39,558 bases of DNA from JBNKWA01 sp050299555 (GTDB taxonomy: Bacteria; Pseudomonadota; Alphaproteobacteria; Rhodobacterales; Rhodobacteraceae), in the NCBI GenBank assembly GCA_050299555.1, contig JBNKWA010000094.1, positions 1-39,558 on the forward strand. The letters are read 5' to 3'. Both the position numbers and the translations under genes were made by a program. Shown here one piece after another: positions 1-8,868 of the stretch. Below the pieces are notes generated by a model. The model had not been told where the DNA came from. It searched no databases and saw only the letters and a program-made list of their open reading frames with translations. Positions within the stretch are counted from its first letter, which is position 1. Each line of letters starts with the position of its first letter.

Positions 1-436
1 CCAGCGGCGACTTGCACAGCCGGTCATAGATCAGCCAGGCCGCGGCCAGCGAGGCGAGCGAGGCGGCGATCGCCGCCGCCACCGGGGCATCCCAGACCTC
101 CGGGTCGATCAGGAACAGCTCGGCCCCCGCATAATAGACGATGCACAGCATCGCAAAGCCCGACAGCCAGGTCGAATAGCTCTCCCACTTGAACCAGGTC
201 AGGTGCTCGGGCAGCGCCTCGGGCGCCACCAGGTATTTCTCGATATGGTAGAAGCCGCCGCCATGGACCTGCCACTCCTCGCCATCGGCGCCCGAGGCCA
301 GGCTGCGGTCGCGGCGCAGACCCAGATCCAGCGCGATGAAATAGAACGACGAGCCGATCCAGGCGATGCCGGTGACCACGTGCAGCCAGCGCACCGCAAA
401 GGCCAGCCAGTCCCAGATCACCGGATACGCGTCCAT
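1..436 (-). CDS. puuD: PuuD-type membrane urate oxidase (urate hydroxylase), N-terminal part, cut by window edge
   Basis: The first 145 residues are present; the gene runs off the left edge. It is read from an ATG whose complement is at 434-436. The sequence has hydrophobic helices typical of the PuuD/DUF989 urate oxidase family: an opening helix containing RWLHVVTGIAWIGSSFYFIALD, seen here as WLHVVTGIAWIGSS and then a short acidic stretch, HGGGFYHIEKYLVAPE and LPEHLTWFKWESY. Known family members are inner-membrane proteins of about 400 residues that oxidise urate to 5-hydroxyisourate and carry a C-terminal cytochrome c domain, which would lie outside this window. The divergent neighbour, 103 bp away, encodes the next steps of purine breakdown, which supports the assignment. 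The shared 103-bp gap is the likely place for joint control. Confidence 0.88.
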   Translation of the reverse strand, partial: MDAYPVIWDWLAFAVRWLHVVTGIAWIGSSFYFIALDLGLRRDRSLASGADGEEWQVHGGGFYHIEKYLVAPEALPEHLTWFKWESYSTWLSGFAMLCIVYYAGAELFLIDPEVWDAPVAAAIAASLASLAAAWLIYDRLCKSPL

Positions 437-539
437 GCCCTGCCCCCCGACACCGTCTGATGCACCGCAACACTCGCCAAAAACCGTTTGAACTTCAAAT
501 CCAAACTCGGGAGAACTGGGACGCCGAGGGAGATCACCG

Positions 540-1960
540 ATGCCGCCACGCTATCCCCGCGACATGAGGGGCTACGGTCCGAACCCGCCCGACGCGGGCT
601 GGCCCGGCGGGGCCCATGTGGCGGTGCAATTCGTCGTCAACTACGAGGAAGGCGGCGAGAACTGCCTCCTGCATGGCGATCCCATGTCCGAGGCGTTCCT
701 GAGCGAGATCGTCGGCGCCGCCAACTGGCCCGGCCAGCGCCACTGGAACATGGAATCGATCTACGAATACGGCGCCCGCGCCGGGTTCTGGCGCCTGCAC
801 CGGATCTTCACCGGCGCCGGGGTGCCGGTGACCGTCTATGGCGTCGCCACCGCGCTGGCCCGCTCGCCCGGGCAGGTGGCGGCGATGACGGCGGCGGGCT
901 GGGAAATCGCCACCCACGGGCTGAAATGGATCGAGTACAAGGACTGCCCCGAGGCCGAGGAGCGCGCCCACCTGGCCGAGGCGATCCGGCTGCACACCGA
1001 GGTGACCGGCGCCCGCCCGCTTGGCTACTATCTCGGCCGCGCCTCGATCGACACGGTGCGGATCGGGGCCGAGGAAGGCGGCTTCGAATACCTCTCGGAT
1101 GTCTATGACGACGACCTGCCCTACTGGCGGGTCTTCGGCGGCCGGCCGCAGCTGATGATCCCCTATACGCTCGACGCCAACGACATGCGCTTTGCGACGC
1201 CGCAGGGGTTCAACTCCGGCGACCAGTTCTTCGCCTATCTGCGCGACAGCTTCGACATGCTGGCCGAGGAAGGCGCGGCCGGGCGGCCGACGATGATGAG
1301 TGTCGGGCTGCATTGCCGGCTGGCTGGCCGGCCGGGGCGCGCCCTGGCGCTGAAGCGCTTCATTGCCCATGTCCAGGCCAGCGGCCGCGGCTGGATCGCG
1401 CGGCGCATCGACATCGCCCGGCACTGGGCGGCGCGGCACCCCTACCGGGCGCCGGCGCTTGTTCCCTCGGCGATGGACCGCGACGCCTTCGTCGCGGCCT
1501 TCGGCGGCGTCTTCGAGCACTCGCCCTGGATCGCCGAGCGGGCCCACGCGCTGGAGCTCGGCCCCGCCCATGACAGCGCCACGGGGCTGCACAGCGCGCT
1601 GGCGCGGATGTTCCGCGCCGCCACCGAGGCCGAGCGGCTCGGGGTGCTGACGGCGCATCCCGACCTCGCCGGCAAGCTCGCCGCCGCCCGGCGGCTGACG
1701 GCGGACTCCACCGCCGAGCAGGCCGGCGCCGGGCTCGACGCGCTGACCGACGCCGAACGGGCGCGGTTCGCCGCGCTCAACGACGGCTATACGGCCAAGT
1801 TCGGCTTTCCCTTCATCATCGCGGTCAGGGGCCTCGACAAGGCCGCGATCCTTGGTGCCTTCGAGGCCCGGATCGGCAACGACCGCGATACCGAGTTCGC
1901 CACCGCCTGCGCCCAGGTGGAACGCATCGCGCTCTTGCGCCTGAACGAGAAGCTGCCGGC

Positions 1961-1964
<4 letters not shown>
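540..1964 (+). CDS. puuE: Fusion protein: PuuE-type allantoinase + OHCU decarboxylase (UraD)
   Basis: This 474-residue protein joins two purine-catabolism enzymes. Residues 1 to about 305 match the metal-independent PuuE allantoinase of the polysaccharide-deacetylase fold (RYPRDMRGYG, VNYEEGGENCLLHGD, HWNMESIYEYG, SVGLHCRLAGRPGR), which opens allantoin to allantoate. Residues about 312-474 match OHCU decarboxylase, which makes S-allantoin from the urate oxidation product. Its likely catalytic residues are visible: H373 in TAHPDLAGKL, E393 in STAEQAG and R430 in FPFIIAVRG. The start has a GAGGGAG ribosome site about 8 bases upstream. The stop overlaps the start of the next gene as ATGA, so the two are probably translated together. 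The two domains catalyse consecutive steps, so the fusion may help channel OHCU to allantoin to allantoate; that is inference. Confidence 0.93.
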
Positions 1965-2782
<818 letters not shown>

Positions 2783-2907
2783 GCGTCCAACCACCTGGCC
2801 CCCGGTTCACACCCCCGGAAGCCCGGCGCTGCCGGCGCAAGCGGCCGCCGAGGCGGCCCCAAGGGGGCCCCGAGAAGGCCGCCCTTCCGAAGCGGAACGC
2901 CCCCGAT

Positions 2908-3864
2908 CTAGAACAGCACGTTGGCGCCGGTCAGGTCTCCGGCATCGGTGTCGAGGAACGTCACCGTCACGTCGTCGAAGCTCAGCACCGCATGCGCCCC
3001 CACCTGATCCACCGTCACCTCGCCGAAACTCGACGCCCCCGAGGTGATCAGCACATGGTCGAGACCGGCGTTGAAGCCCCTGACCGTGTCGTCGCCGTCG
3101 CCCGAGCCGAACCGGAACTCGTCATTGCCGGCATCGCCGGCAAGGTCGTCGTTGCCGCGCCCGCCGATGATGGTGTCGTTGCCCGAACCGCCGCGAAGGA
3201 TGTCGTGCTGGCCGCCGCCGTCCAGCACATCGGCGCCGCCGCCACCGCGGATCAGGTCGTCGCCGCCATTGCCCAGCAGCGTGTCGTCGTTGCCGCCGCC
3301 AAGCAGCGTGTCGCTGCCGCCACCGCCGCGCAGCACGTCGCGGCCGACATTGCCGGCGAGAAGGTCGTTGCCGCCATTGCCCAGCAGCGTGTCGTTGCCG
3401 CTGCGGCCGAAGACGGTGTCGTCGTCGCCGCCGGCGCGCACGCTGTCATTGCCGCCGCCGGCATCGACGGTGTCATCGCCGTCCCGGGAAATGATCGTGT
3501 CATTGCCGCCAAAGCTGGCCACCTGGTCGGTCCCGTCCGAGGCGATGACCTGGTCCGGCCCGCCCCAGATCAGGTCGATCGCCCCCTCGAAGTCGTCGTT
3601 GTCCAGCAGCGTGACGAAGGTTGCCACGTTGACGTTGGCATCGGTGACCGTCAGCACAAGCGCGCCGTCCTGATAGTATCGCCAACCATCAAGCGTGCCG
3701 GTCATGTCCTCTATTGTGGCGCCCAGAACGAAGTTGCCAAGAAACACCACGCGAAAGTTGTTTCCGTCCACCACAACCCGGTTCGAATTTGCGGACGTCA
3801 CGTCTCCGGTATCGAAATTCGGCGGCAGCAGCGGCCCCGGAACGAAAACACGTACATTGGCCAT
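2908..3864 (-). CDS. RTX (hemolysin-type) calcium-binding repeat protein
   Basis: A 318-residue protein. Residues about 119-260 are a run of glycine/aspartate nonapeptides of the GGxGxDxLx type (for example GNDTLLGNGGNDLLAG and GGSGNDTIIGGRGND), which fold into calcium-filled parallel beta rolls. There is no N-terminal signal peptide. In this family export is usually by a type I secretion system that recognises the C-terminal tail, here ending in a hydrophobic segment (LTGANVLF). The N-terminal 100 residues are unlike any catalytic domain I recognise, so the function is unknown. The start is backed by a GAGGGGG ribosome site about 10 bases upstream. No type I secretion genes lie nearby. It converges on allE. 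Calcium binding and secretion are family-based inference. Confidence 0.85.
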   Translation of the reverse strand: MANVRVFVPGPLLPPNFDTGDVTSANSNRVVVDGNNFRVVFLGNFVLGATIEDMTGTLDGWRYYQDGALVLTVTDANVNVATFVTLLDNDDFEGAIDLIWGGPDQVIASDGTDQVASFGGNDTIISRDGDDTVDAGGGNDSVRAGGDDDTVFGRSGNDTLLGNGGNDLLAGNVGRDVLRGGGGSDTLLGGGNDDTLLGNGGDDLIRGGGGADVLDGGGQHDILRGGSGNDTIIGGRGNDDLAGDAGNDEFRFGSGDGDDTVRGFNAGLDHVLITSGASSFGEVTVDQVGAHAVLSFDDVTVTFLDTDAGDLTGANVLF

Positions 3865-3947
3865 CGGACAAATTCCCCCTCACCCCTTGCCCAAAATATG
3901 GGCAAAGACTGGCGCCGGGGTGCCGTTATGTCAACCGGTGGGCCGGC

Positions 3948-4856
3948 TCAGCAGCCCCTGGCGTTGACGTAGACGGCGTAGAGCGACGTGGTTGCGGTGA
4001 TGAACAGGCGGTTCTTCTTGATACCGCCGAAGCAGAGGTTCGACACCACTTCGGGGATGGCGATCTTGCCGATCAGGGTGCCGTCGGTGGCGAAGACGTG
4101 CACCCCGTCGGCGGCCGAGGACCAGATCCGCCCCTCGGTATCGACGCGGAAGCCGTCGAACAGTCCCGCCTCGCAGGTGGCGAAATGCTTGCCCTTGCCA
4201 AGGCCCTTGCCGTTCTTCTTCACCGGATAGCTGCGGATCTTCGGGGCGCAGGTCTTGTCGTGGGTGAAACCGGTGTCGGCAATGTAAAGCAGGCTCTCGT
4301 CGGGCGAAAACGCCAGCCCGTTGGGCTTGACCAGGTCGTCGGCCACCATGGTCACGGCGCCGGTGCCGGGATCGATGCGGTAGACATAGCTGCCGCCGAT
4401 CTCGCTTTCGGCCTTGTCGCCCTCGTACTCGCTGTCGATGCCATAGGTGGGATCGGTGAACCAGACGCTGCCGTCGGACTTCACCACCACGTCGTTGGGC
4501 GAGTTGAAGCGCTTGCCCTGAAAGCTGTCGGCCAGCACCTCGCGCCGGCCGTCAAAGCCGATGCGGCTGATGCAGCGGCCGCGATGCTCGCAGGCCACCA
4601 GCCGGCCCTCGGGGTCGACCGTGTGGCCGTTCTGGTTGCGCGCCGGCTGCTCCAGCGTCGCGGTCAGGCCGGTGATCTCGTCCCAGCGCATCACCCGGTC
4701 GTTGGGGATGTCGGACCAGACCAGATAGCGCCCGGCCGCAAGATAGGCCGGCCCCTCGGACCAGCGCGCGCCGGTCCACAGCTTGTCGATATGGACGTTG
4801 CCATGGACCAGCTTCTCGAAGCGCGGGTCGATGATCTGAAAGCACGGATCGAGCAT
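3948..4856 (-). CDS. SMP-30/gluconolactonase/LRE family protein
   Basis: A 302-residue six-bladed beta-propeller of the SMP-30/gluconolactonase family, close to the usual length. Candidate metal ligands are E34 in RWSEGPAYL, N121 in FNSPNDVVV, N179 in KPNGLAFSPDESLLYIADTG and D239 in GFRVDTEGRIW, matching the conserved family positions. Members hydrolyse sugar lactones or similar cyclic esters; the substrate here cannot be read from the sequence and no sugar-catabolism genes are adjacent. There is no signal peptide, so it is probably cytoplasmic. The start is preceded by a good GAGGAGGGA ribosome site. It is divergent from the UPF0314 gene, with a gap of about 130 bp. Confidence 0.85.
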   Translation of the reverse strand: MLDPCFQIIDPRFEKLVHGNVHIDKLWTGARWSEGPAYLAAGRYLVWSDIPNDRVMRWDEITGLTATLEQPARNQNGHTVDPEGRLVACEHRGRCISRIGFDGRREVLADSFQGKRFNSPNDVVVKSDGSVWFTDPTYGIDSEYEGDKAESEIGGSYVYRIDPGTGAVTMVADDLVKPNGLAFSPDESLLYIADTGFTHDKTCAPKIRSYPVKKNGKGLGKGKHFATCEAGLFDGFRVDTEGRIWSSAADGVHVFATDGTLIGKIAIPEVVSNLCFGGIKKNRLFITATTSLYAVYVNARGC

Positions 4857-4988
4857 CGCCTTGTCCCTCCTCGTTGTCTTCCGCGGGGTCTTGCTGCCCC
4901 GCGATCCGGCGCATCATGGGGCGGCGGCGCACGAGTTGCACGATGATTTTCTTGCCTTCGGACAGATGATGGCAACAGATGCTGCCGC

Positions 4989-5555
4989 ATGACCCGCCGC
5001 GCCCTTCCCTATCTTCTGACCGTGGCCGCCGTCCTCGTCATGGCGGCGGTGCTTCTGTCCATGGGACGGGTACCGATCTGCACCTGCGGCACGGTCAAGC
5101 TGTGGCACGGCGTCACCATGAGCGCCGAGAACTCGCAGCACCTGAGCGACTGGTACACGCCCTCGCACGTCATCCACGGCTTCATCTTCTTCGGCCTGAC
5201 CTGGCTGGTGGCGCGGCGGCTGGCGCTGGGCTGGCGCCTGCTGGCGGCGACCGTGGTCGAGGCGGCATGGGAGATCGCCGAGAACACCAATGCGGTGATC
5301 GACCGCTACCGCGAGGTGACGATCTCGCTGGATTACTACGGCGACAGCGTCATCAACTCGATGTCGGACGTGCTGGCGATGATGGTGGGGTTCTGGCTGG
5401 CCGGGCGGCTGCCGGTCTGGCTGACCGTGGCCATCGCGCTGGGGCTGGAGCTTGGCGTCGGGTACATGATCCGCGACGGGCTGGCGCTCAACGTGTTGAT
5501 GCTGGTCTGGCCGATGGATTGGGTGGTTCAGTGGCAGGGCGGCGCCGGCGGCTGA
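4989..5555 (+). CDS. UPF0314 (DUF2585) membrane protein
   Basis: A 188-residue integral membrane protein with the features of the alphaproteobacterial UPF0314/DUF2585 family: an N-terminal helix (about residues 6-25), then CTCGTVKLWHG, the segment SQHLSDWYTPSHVIHGFIFFG, an acidic EAAWEIAENTNAVIDRYRE stretch and further helices to the C-terminus, ending in WPMDWVVQWQ. The family function is unknown. Conserved acidic and histidine residues near membrane segments suggest an enzyme or metal-binding membrane protein, but that is only inference. It converges on the small exported-protein gene at 5653. Its last 35 bases or so recur, degraded, at 6184-6217 as part of a segmental duplication. Confidence 0.85.
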   Translation: MTRRALPYLLTVAAVLVMAAVLLSMGRVPICTCGTVKLWHGVTMSAENSQHLSDWYTPSHVIHGFIFFGLTWLVARRLALGWRLLAATVVEAAWEIAENTNAVIDRYREVTISLDYYGDSVINSMSDVLAMMVGFWLAGRLPVWLTVAIALGLELGVGYMIRDGLALNVLMLVWPMDWVVQWQGGAGG

Positions 5556-5570
5556 CACTCGGGTGACCGC

Positions 5571-5610
5571 GCGGTTGCGGGCGATTGCGGACGGTTGCGG
5601 ACGGTTGCGG
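5571..5610. repeat. Four tandem copies of a 10-bp unit
   Basis: Four consecutive decamers of the form (g/a)cg(g/a)ttgcgg lie just after the UPF0314 stop codon. The equivalent place in the duplicated copy at about 6230 lacks them. The difference in spacer length between the two copies (about 44 bp) is nearly the length of this repeat, so it probably expanded by slippage after the duplication. Confidence 0.8.
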
Positions 5611-5640
5611 GGGCGGCGGGCGAAATGGCGCGCCGCCCCC
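5609..5640. terminator. Perfect 10-bp GC hairpin between convergent genes
   Basis: GGGGGCGGCG (5609-5618) pairs with CGCCGCCCCC (5631-5640) around a 12-base loop. It lies between the UPF0314 gene and the first small exported-protein gene, so it could serve both as a 3' end. There is no T-tract on either strand, so factor-independent termination is not certain. A matching hairpin is kept in the duplicated copy at 6243-6272. Confidence 0.45.
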
Positions 5641-5652
5641 GGTGTTCCGGCA

Positions 5653-5904
5653 TCAGAACTCGCCGAGGATCCGCTGGATGTGCCCGCGCAGCACCGAGCT
5701 CGACGCGCTGTCGTCATCGGAGTTTCCGAAGAACGAGCGGATCTGCACCGCCTGCGATCGGGTGATGGTGTCCAGGTCGGCATTCGGCACCAGGCGCTGG
5801 ACTTCCCAGCGGACATTGGCGGGAAGGTCGTTCGCGGTGACCTGGGCGAAGGCGGAACCGGCGGTGGCAACGGCCAGCGCGGCGGTGATGAGCAGGGTCT
5901 TCAT
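5653..5904 (-). CDS. Small exported protein, copy 1 of a tandem pair
   Basis: An 83-residue protein with a clear signal peptide (MKTLLITAALAVATAGSAFA, cleavage expected after AFA). The mature part begins TANDLPANVRWEVQRLVPNA and ends with a short helix-like tail. About 55 of 83 residues match the paralogue at 6290-6544. I do not recognise a named family. It resembles short periplasmic proteins of Rhodobacterales that carry a helical PNAD...Q motif, but this is an impression only. The mature protein is about 63 residues, with no cysteines and no membrane segment. The ribosome site GGAAGGAC sits at the right distance. Transcribed leftward, alone, with a hairpin at its 3' side. Confidence 0.75.
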   Translation of the reverse strand: MKTLLITAALAVATAGSAFAQVTANDLPANVRWEVQRLVPNADLDTITRSQAVQIRSFFGNSDDDSASSSVLRGHIQRILGEF

Positions 5905-5980
5905 TTTGGATGTCCTTCCATTCGGATCAGGTAGGTCCCGGGAGCGTCATTGCTCCGGCCTGAAACAGATGGTGCGCTTG

Positions 5981-5995
5981 GTACATTTTTTGTAC
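5981..5995. promoter_or_regulatory. Short inverted repeat upstream of small exported-protein gene 1
   Basis: GTACA-TTTTT-TGTAC is a perfect 5-bp inverted repeat with an A/T loop, in an otherwise very GC-rich 385-bp gap (5905-6289). It lies about 77 bp upstream of the start at 5904 on the leftward strand, where an operator or promoter element would sit. No regulator can be named. The rest of the gap holds the duplicated remnant at 6184-6217 and the hairpin at 6243-6272, and no credible gene. Confidence 0.3.
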
Positions 5996-6183
5996 TGGCA
6001 GACCGATCACTCATGATCACGGCCCCGTGGGGCCCCGGCGCCCGCCTATTGGGCAAGGGCCGTCACCCCTGCGGGCGCCTTGCCCCGCAAGGGACCCTGC
6101 CTCGCCTCGGTGGCTCGATCTGGGGGTGCTGGTGGCCCACGAGGTCGCGTCAGCGCGCCACGCGGAGGCGACCCGGATTCCCC

Positions 6184-6217
6184 GGGTCTGGCGGATGGAT
6201 CGGGTGGTCAGTGGCAG
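6184..6217 (+). pseudogene. Remnant of the 3' end of the UPF0314 gene, left by segmental duplication
   Basis: Bases 6184-6217 match 5503-5537, the last codons of the UPF0314 gene, at about 31 of 34 aligned columns with one single-base gap that breaks the frame. The rest of that gene is absent here. Homology continues from this point through a spacer hairpin into the second small exported-protein gene. It is therefore the edge of a tandem segmental duplication, not an independent gene. Confidence 0.8.
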
Positions 6218-6242
6218 CTCGCGCCGGCGGCCGGCGCTGCGG

Positions 6243-6272
6243 GGGGCGGCAGGCGAAAGGACCTGCCACCCC
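6243..6272. terminator. Hairpin at the 3' side of small exported-protein gene 2 (duplicated)
   Basis: GGGG-C-GGCAGG (6243-6253) pairs with CCTGCC-A-CCCC (6262-6272), a 10-bp stem with one mismatch. It is the counterpart of the hairpin at 5609-5640. The bases differ between copies but the fold is kept, which suggests selection on the structure as a transcript end. There is no T-tract. Confidence 0.4.
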
Positions 6273-6289
6273 GTTCTTCAGGCATCGGA

Positions 6290-6544
6290 TCAGGAGATCA
6301 TGCCGAGGGCACGCTCGATCTGCGCGCGCAGGACCGGGGTCGAGGTGCTGTCGCTGTCCGGGTCACCGAAGAGGGTGCGGATCCGCGCTGCCTGCGCCTT
6401 GGTGATGTGGCTCAGGTCGGCATTCGGCACCAGCCGCTGGACTTCCCAACGCACCTGGGCCGGAAGGTCGTTCGCGGTGATCATCGCAAAGGCGGAACCG
6501 GCGGTCGCCATGGCGATGGCGGTCGTAACCAAGAGGGCTTTCAT
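6290..6544 (-). CDS. Small exported protein, copy 2 of a tandem pair
   Basis: An 84-residue protein, about 66% identical to the protein at 5653-5904. It has a signal peptide ending in AGSAFA, then TANDLPAQVRWEVQRLVPNA, an ITKAQAARIR helix and an acidic FGDPDSDS segment. The most conserved stretch is LPAxVRWEVQRLVPNADL, so this is probably the functional core. The C-terminal ends differ (LGEF versus LGMIS). The start has an AAAGGAA ribosome site. Copied genes, conserved core and kept signal peptide suggest both are expressed and exported, but the function is unknown. Confidence 0.75.
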   Translation of the reverse strand: MKALLVTTAIAMATAGSAFAMITANDLPAQVRWEVQRLVPNADLSHITKAQAARIRTLFGDPDSDSTSTPVLRAQIERALGMIS

Positions 6545-6868
6545 GGTGGATTCCTTTCGCTCTTGTTGTGTTGCCGGGGCTTGTTGTCCGGCAATCCAGA
6601 GGTGGGCCCGCCGTCCCGGTTTTTGAAATGACGAAACGCTCGCGGGTTCTCACGGCGGCCGGACGTCGCTGCGAGATGACCCGACGTCAGCCGGGGACCG
6701 GCCGGCACGGAAGGTCTTGCCCGTCAGCAGATCGCCCGATTGCTGTCGCCAACGCCCCCGTGATGACCGGCGTGATCGGGTTTCAGGGCCTCACACGGAC
6801 CTGACAATCGCTTCAGTCACAAAGGCGCCCGGGGGTGCCCCGGGGTACCTTCCCGCCTTCTCACGGGG
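6545..6868. other. Intergenic region, no gene seen
   Basis: This 324-bp stretch holds the leader of small exported-protein gene 2 and the 3' flank of the peptide-type ABC operon. I see no convincing coding sequence or RNA gene. The only structure I can support is the GC hairpin at 6828-6844. Confidence 0.5.
6828..6844 (-). terminator. Possible terminator of the peptide-type ABC operon
   Basis: CCCGGGG-GTG-CCCCGGG is a perfect 7-bp inverted repeat about 25 bp past the stop of the last operon gene. On the leftward strand it is followed by GCGCCTTTGTG, only a weak T-run, so the call is tentative. Confidence 0.4.
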
Positions 6869-7876
6869 TCAGGCCGGCACCGCCTCGAACAGCTCGCGCC
6901 AGCGATGGCAGGCGACCTCGTGGCCATCGCCGGTAGCTTCCAGCCTCGGCTCCTCGCTGCGGCAGCGGTCGACGGCATGCGGGCAGCGGGTGTTGAACTT
7001 GCAGCCCGGCGGCGGGTTGGTGGGGCTCGGGATCTCGCCGGTCAACTTCTGCGCCCCGCCGCGGTGGTCGGGGTCCAGCGACGGGATCGCCGACAACAGC
7101 GCCTTGGTGTACGGGTGCTTCGGTACCGCGAACAGCGCCCGGGTCGGCGCCGTCTCCACCAGCCGGCCGAGATACATCACCGCCACGTGGTCGCAGACAT
7201 GGGCGACCACCGACAGGTCGTGGCTGATGAAAAGAAACGTCAGCCCCATCTCGCGCTGGATCGCCTTCAGCAGGTTCAGCACGTCGGCCTGGATCGACAC
7301 GTCCAGCGCCGCGACGCTTTCGTCCGCCACCACGAAGCGCGGCCGCGACACCAGCGCCCGGGCGATCGAGATGCGCTGCCGCTGCCCGCCCGAAAACGCA
7401 TGCGGATAGCGGCGCAGATGCTCCAGGTTCAGCCGGCACTTGCCGGCGATCTCGCGCACCCGCTCGTCGGTGGCCTCGCGGCCGGCGGTCAGCTTCAGCA
7501 CCTCCAGCGGCTCGGCGATGATGTCGCGCACCGTCATGCGCGGGGAAAGCGCCGCATAGGGGTCCTGAAAGATCAGCTGCGCCCGGCTGCGATAGTCGCG
7601 CAGGCCGTCCTTGCCCAGCGTGGCGATGTCGTGGGCCACCTCGCCATCGTCATAGGCAATGGTGCCGCGGGTGATCGGCACCGCCCTCAGCAGCGCCCGG
7701 CCCAGCGTCGTCTTGCCCGACCCGCTTTCGCCCACCAGCCCGAAGAAGCTGCCCCGCGCGATGTCGAGGCTCACCCCCTCCACCGCCTTCACCGACTGGC
7801 GCGGCCCCAGCATGCCGCCACGAAGCTGGAAGTGCACCGCCAGGTCGCGCACCCGCATCAGCGTGGCGCCGCTCAT
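6869..7876 (-). CDS. Peptide-type ABC transporter ATP-binding protein (OppF/DppF-like)
   Basis: A 335-residue ABC ATPase. Walker A is GESGSGKTT, the Q-loop is LIFQDPYAALSPRMTV, the signature is FSGGQRQRI, and the switch histidine is in FISHDLSVVAHV. Walker B reads FVVADESVAALD, with S where most relatives have P. The C-terminal oligopeptide-transporter extension with paired cysteines (PGCKFNTRCPHAVDRC) is present. It energises import with its partner at 7873-8868. The start is the ATG that overlaps the upstream gene's stop as ATGA; much longer upstream extensions in this frame only shadow the neighbour. It is the last gene of the operon. The solute is unknown; the Opp/Dpp/nickel superfamily takes peptides, metals and other small solutes. 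Confidence 0.92.
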   Translation of the reverse strand: MSGATLMRVRDLAVHFQLRGGMLGPRQSVKAVEGVSLDIARGSFFGLVGESGSGKTTLGRALLRAVPITRGTIAYDDGEVAHDIATLGKDGLRDYRSRAQLIFQDPYAALSPRMTVRDIIAEPLEVLKLTAGREATDERVREIAGKCRLNLEHLRRYPHAFSGGQRQRISIARALVSRPRFVVADESVAALDVSIQADVLNLLKAIQREMGLTFLFISHDLSVVAHVCDHVAVMYLGRLVETAPTRALFAVPKHPYTKALLSAIPSLDPDHRGGAQKLTGEIPSPTNPPPGCKFNTRCPHAVDRCRSEEPRLEATGDGHEVACHRWRELFEAVPA

Positions 7877-8868
7877 GCCGCAGCCTCGCGCCGGTGCAGG
7901 TGGCAGGCGGCGCGATGGCCGGTGCCGGCCTCGAAGAACTCCGGCACCTGCCGGCGGCAGACATCGCCGATGATCTCGGGGCAGCGGGTATGAAAGACGC
8001 AGCCCGGCGGCCGCTCCAGCGGCGAGGGGATGTCGCCCGGCACCGGGGTCAGCGCCGCGTCCAGATCGTCCAGCCGCGGCAAGGCCGCGATCAGCCCGCG
8101 GGTGTAGGGATGCGCCGGCTCGCGGATCACCGCCCGGACCGGCCCCTGCTCCACCAGCCGGCCGAGATACATCACCGCCACCGTGTCGGCGGTCTGCGCC
8201 ACCACGCCCAGGTCGTGGGTGATCAGGATCACCCCCATGCCGAACTCGGCCACCAGGTCCTTGATCAGCTCCAGCACCTGCGCCTGGATGGTCACGTCCA
8301 GCGCCGTCGTCGGCTCGTCGGCGATCAGCAGCTTCGGCTTGGTCGACAGCGCCATGGCGATCATCGCCCGCTGGCGCATGCCCCCCGACAACTCGAACGC
8401 GAACTGGTCGAAGCGCTTGCCGGCATCGGCGATGCCCACCCGCGCCAGCATCTCCACCGACAGCTCCCTGGCCGCCTTCTTCGACAGGTCGGTATGGATC
8501 TGAAGCTGCTCCACCATCTGCTTGCCGATGGTGATGGCGGGCGCGAAGCTGGCCATCGGCTCCTGGAAGATCATCGAGATCGCGCCGCCGCGGACCAGCT
8601 GCAACTCGCGCGACGACCGCAGGCCCATCACGTCCACCGGCCCCGAGGCGAGGTTCAGCACGATGCTCGAACCCTCGCCATAGCTGGCATTGCCGGCATT
8701 CAGCCGCATCAGCGCCTTGGCGGTCACCGACTTGCCCGACCCGCTCTCGCCCACCAGCCCCATCACCTGCCCCGGCTCGAGGCTGAACGACACGTCGTCC
8801 ACCGCCGTCACCCGCCCCTCGTCGGTGCCGAAGCGCACGGTCAGGTTCCTCACCTCGATCAGGCTCAT
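7873..8868 (-). CDS. Peptide-type ABC transporter ATP-binding protein (OppD/DppD-like)
   Basis: A 331-residue ABC ATPase with Walker A GESGSGKSVT, Q-loop IFQEPMASFAP, signature LSGGMRQRAMIA, Walker B LLIADEPTTALD and a switch histidine in LITHDLGVVAQT. The C-terminal PGCVFHTRCPEIIGDVCR cysteine segment is the usual oligopeptide-ABC tail. I take MSLIEVRNL as the start because it overlaps the upstream permease stop (ATGA); the 35 codons further upstream lie inside the permease gene. It also overlaps the next ATPase gene by four bases, so the last three operon genes are tightly coupled. Confidence 0.92.
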   Translation of the reverse strand: MSLIEVRNLTVRFGTDEGRVTAVDDVSFSLEPGQVMGLVGESGSGKSVTAKALMRLNAGNASYGEGSSIVLNLASGPVDVMGLRSSRELQLVRGGAISMIFQEPMASFAPAITIGKQMVEQLQIHTDLSKKAARELSVEMLARVGIADAGKRFDQFAFELSGGMRQRAMIAMALSTKPKLLIADEPTTALDVTIQAQVLELIKDLVAEFGMGVILITHDLGVVAQTADTVAVMYLGRLVEQGPVRAVIREPAHPYTRGLIAALPRLDDLDAALTPVPGDIPSPLERPPGCVFHTRCPEIIGDVCRRQVPEFFEAGTGHRAACHLHRREAAA

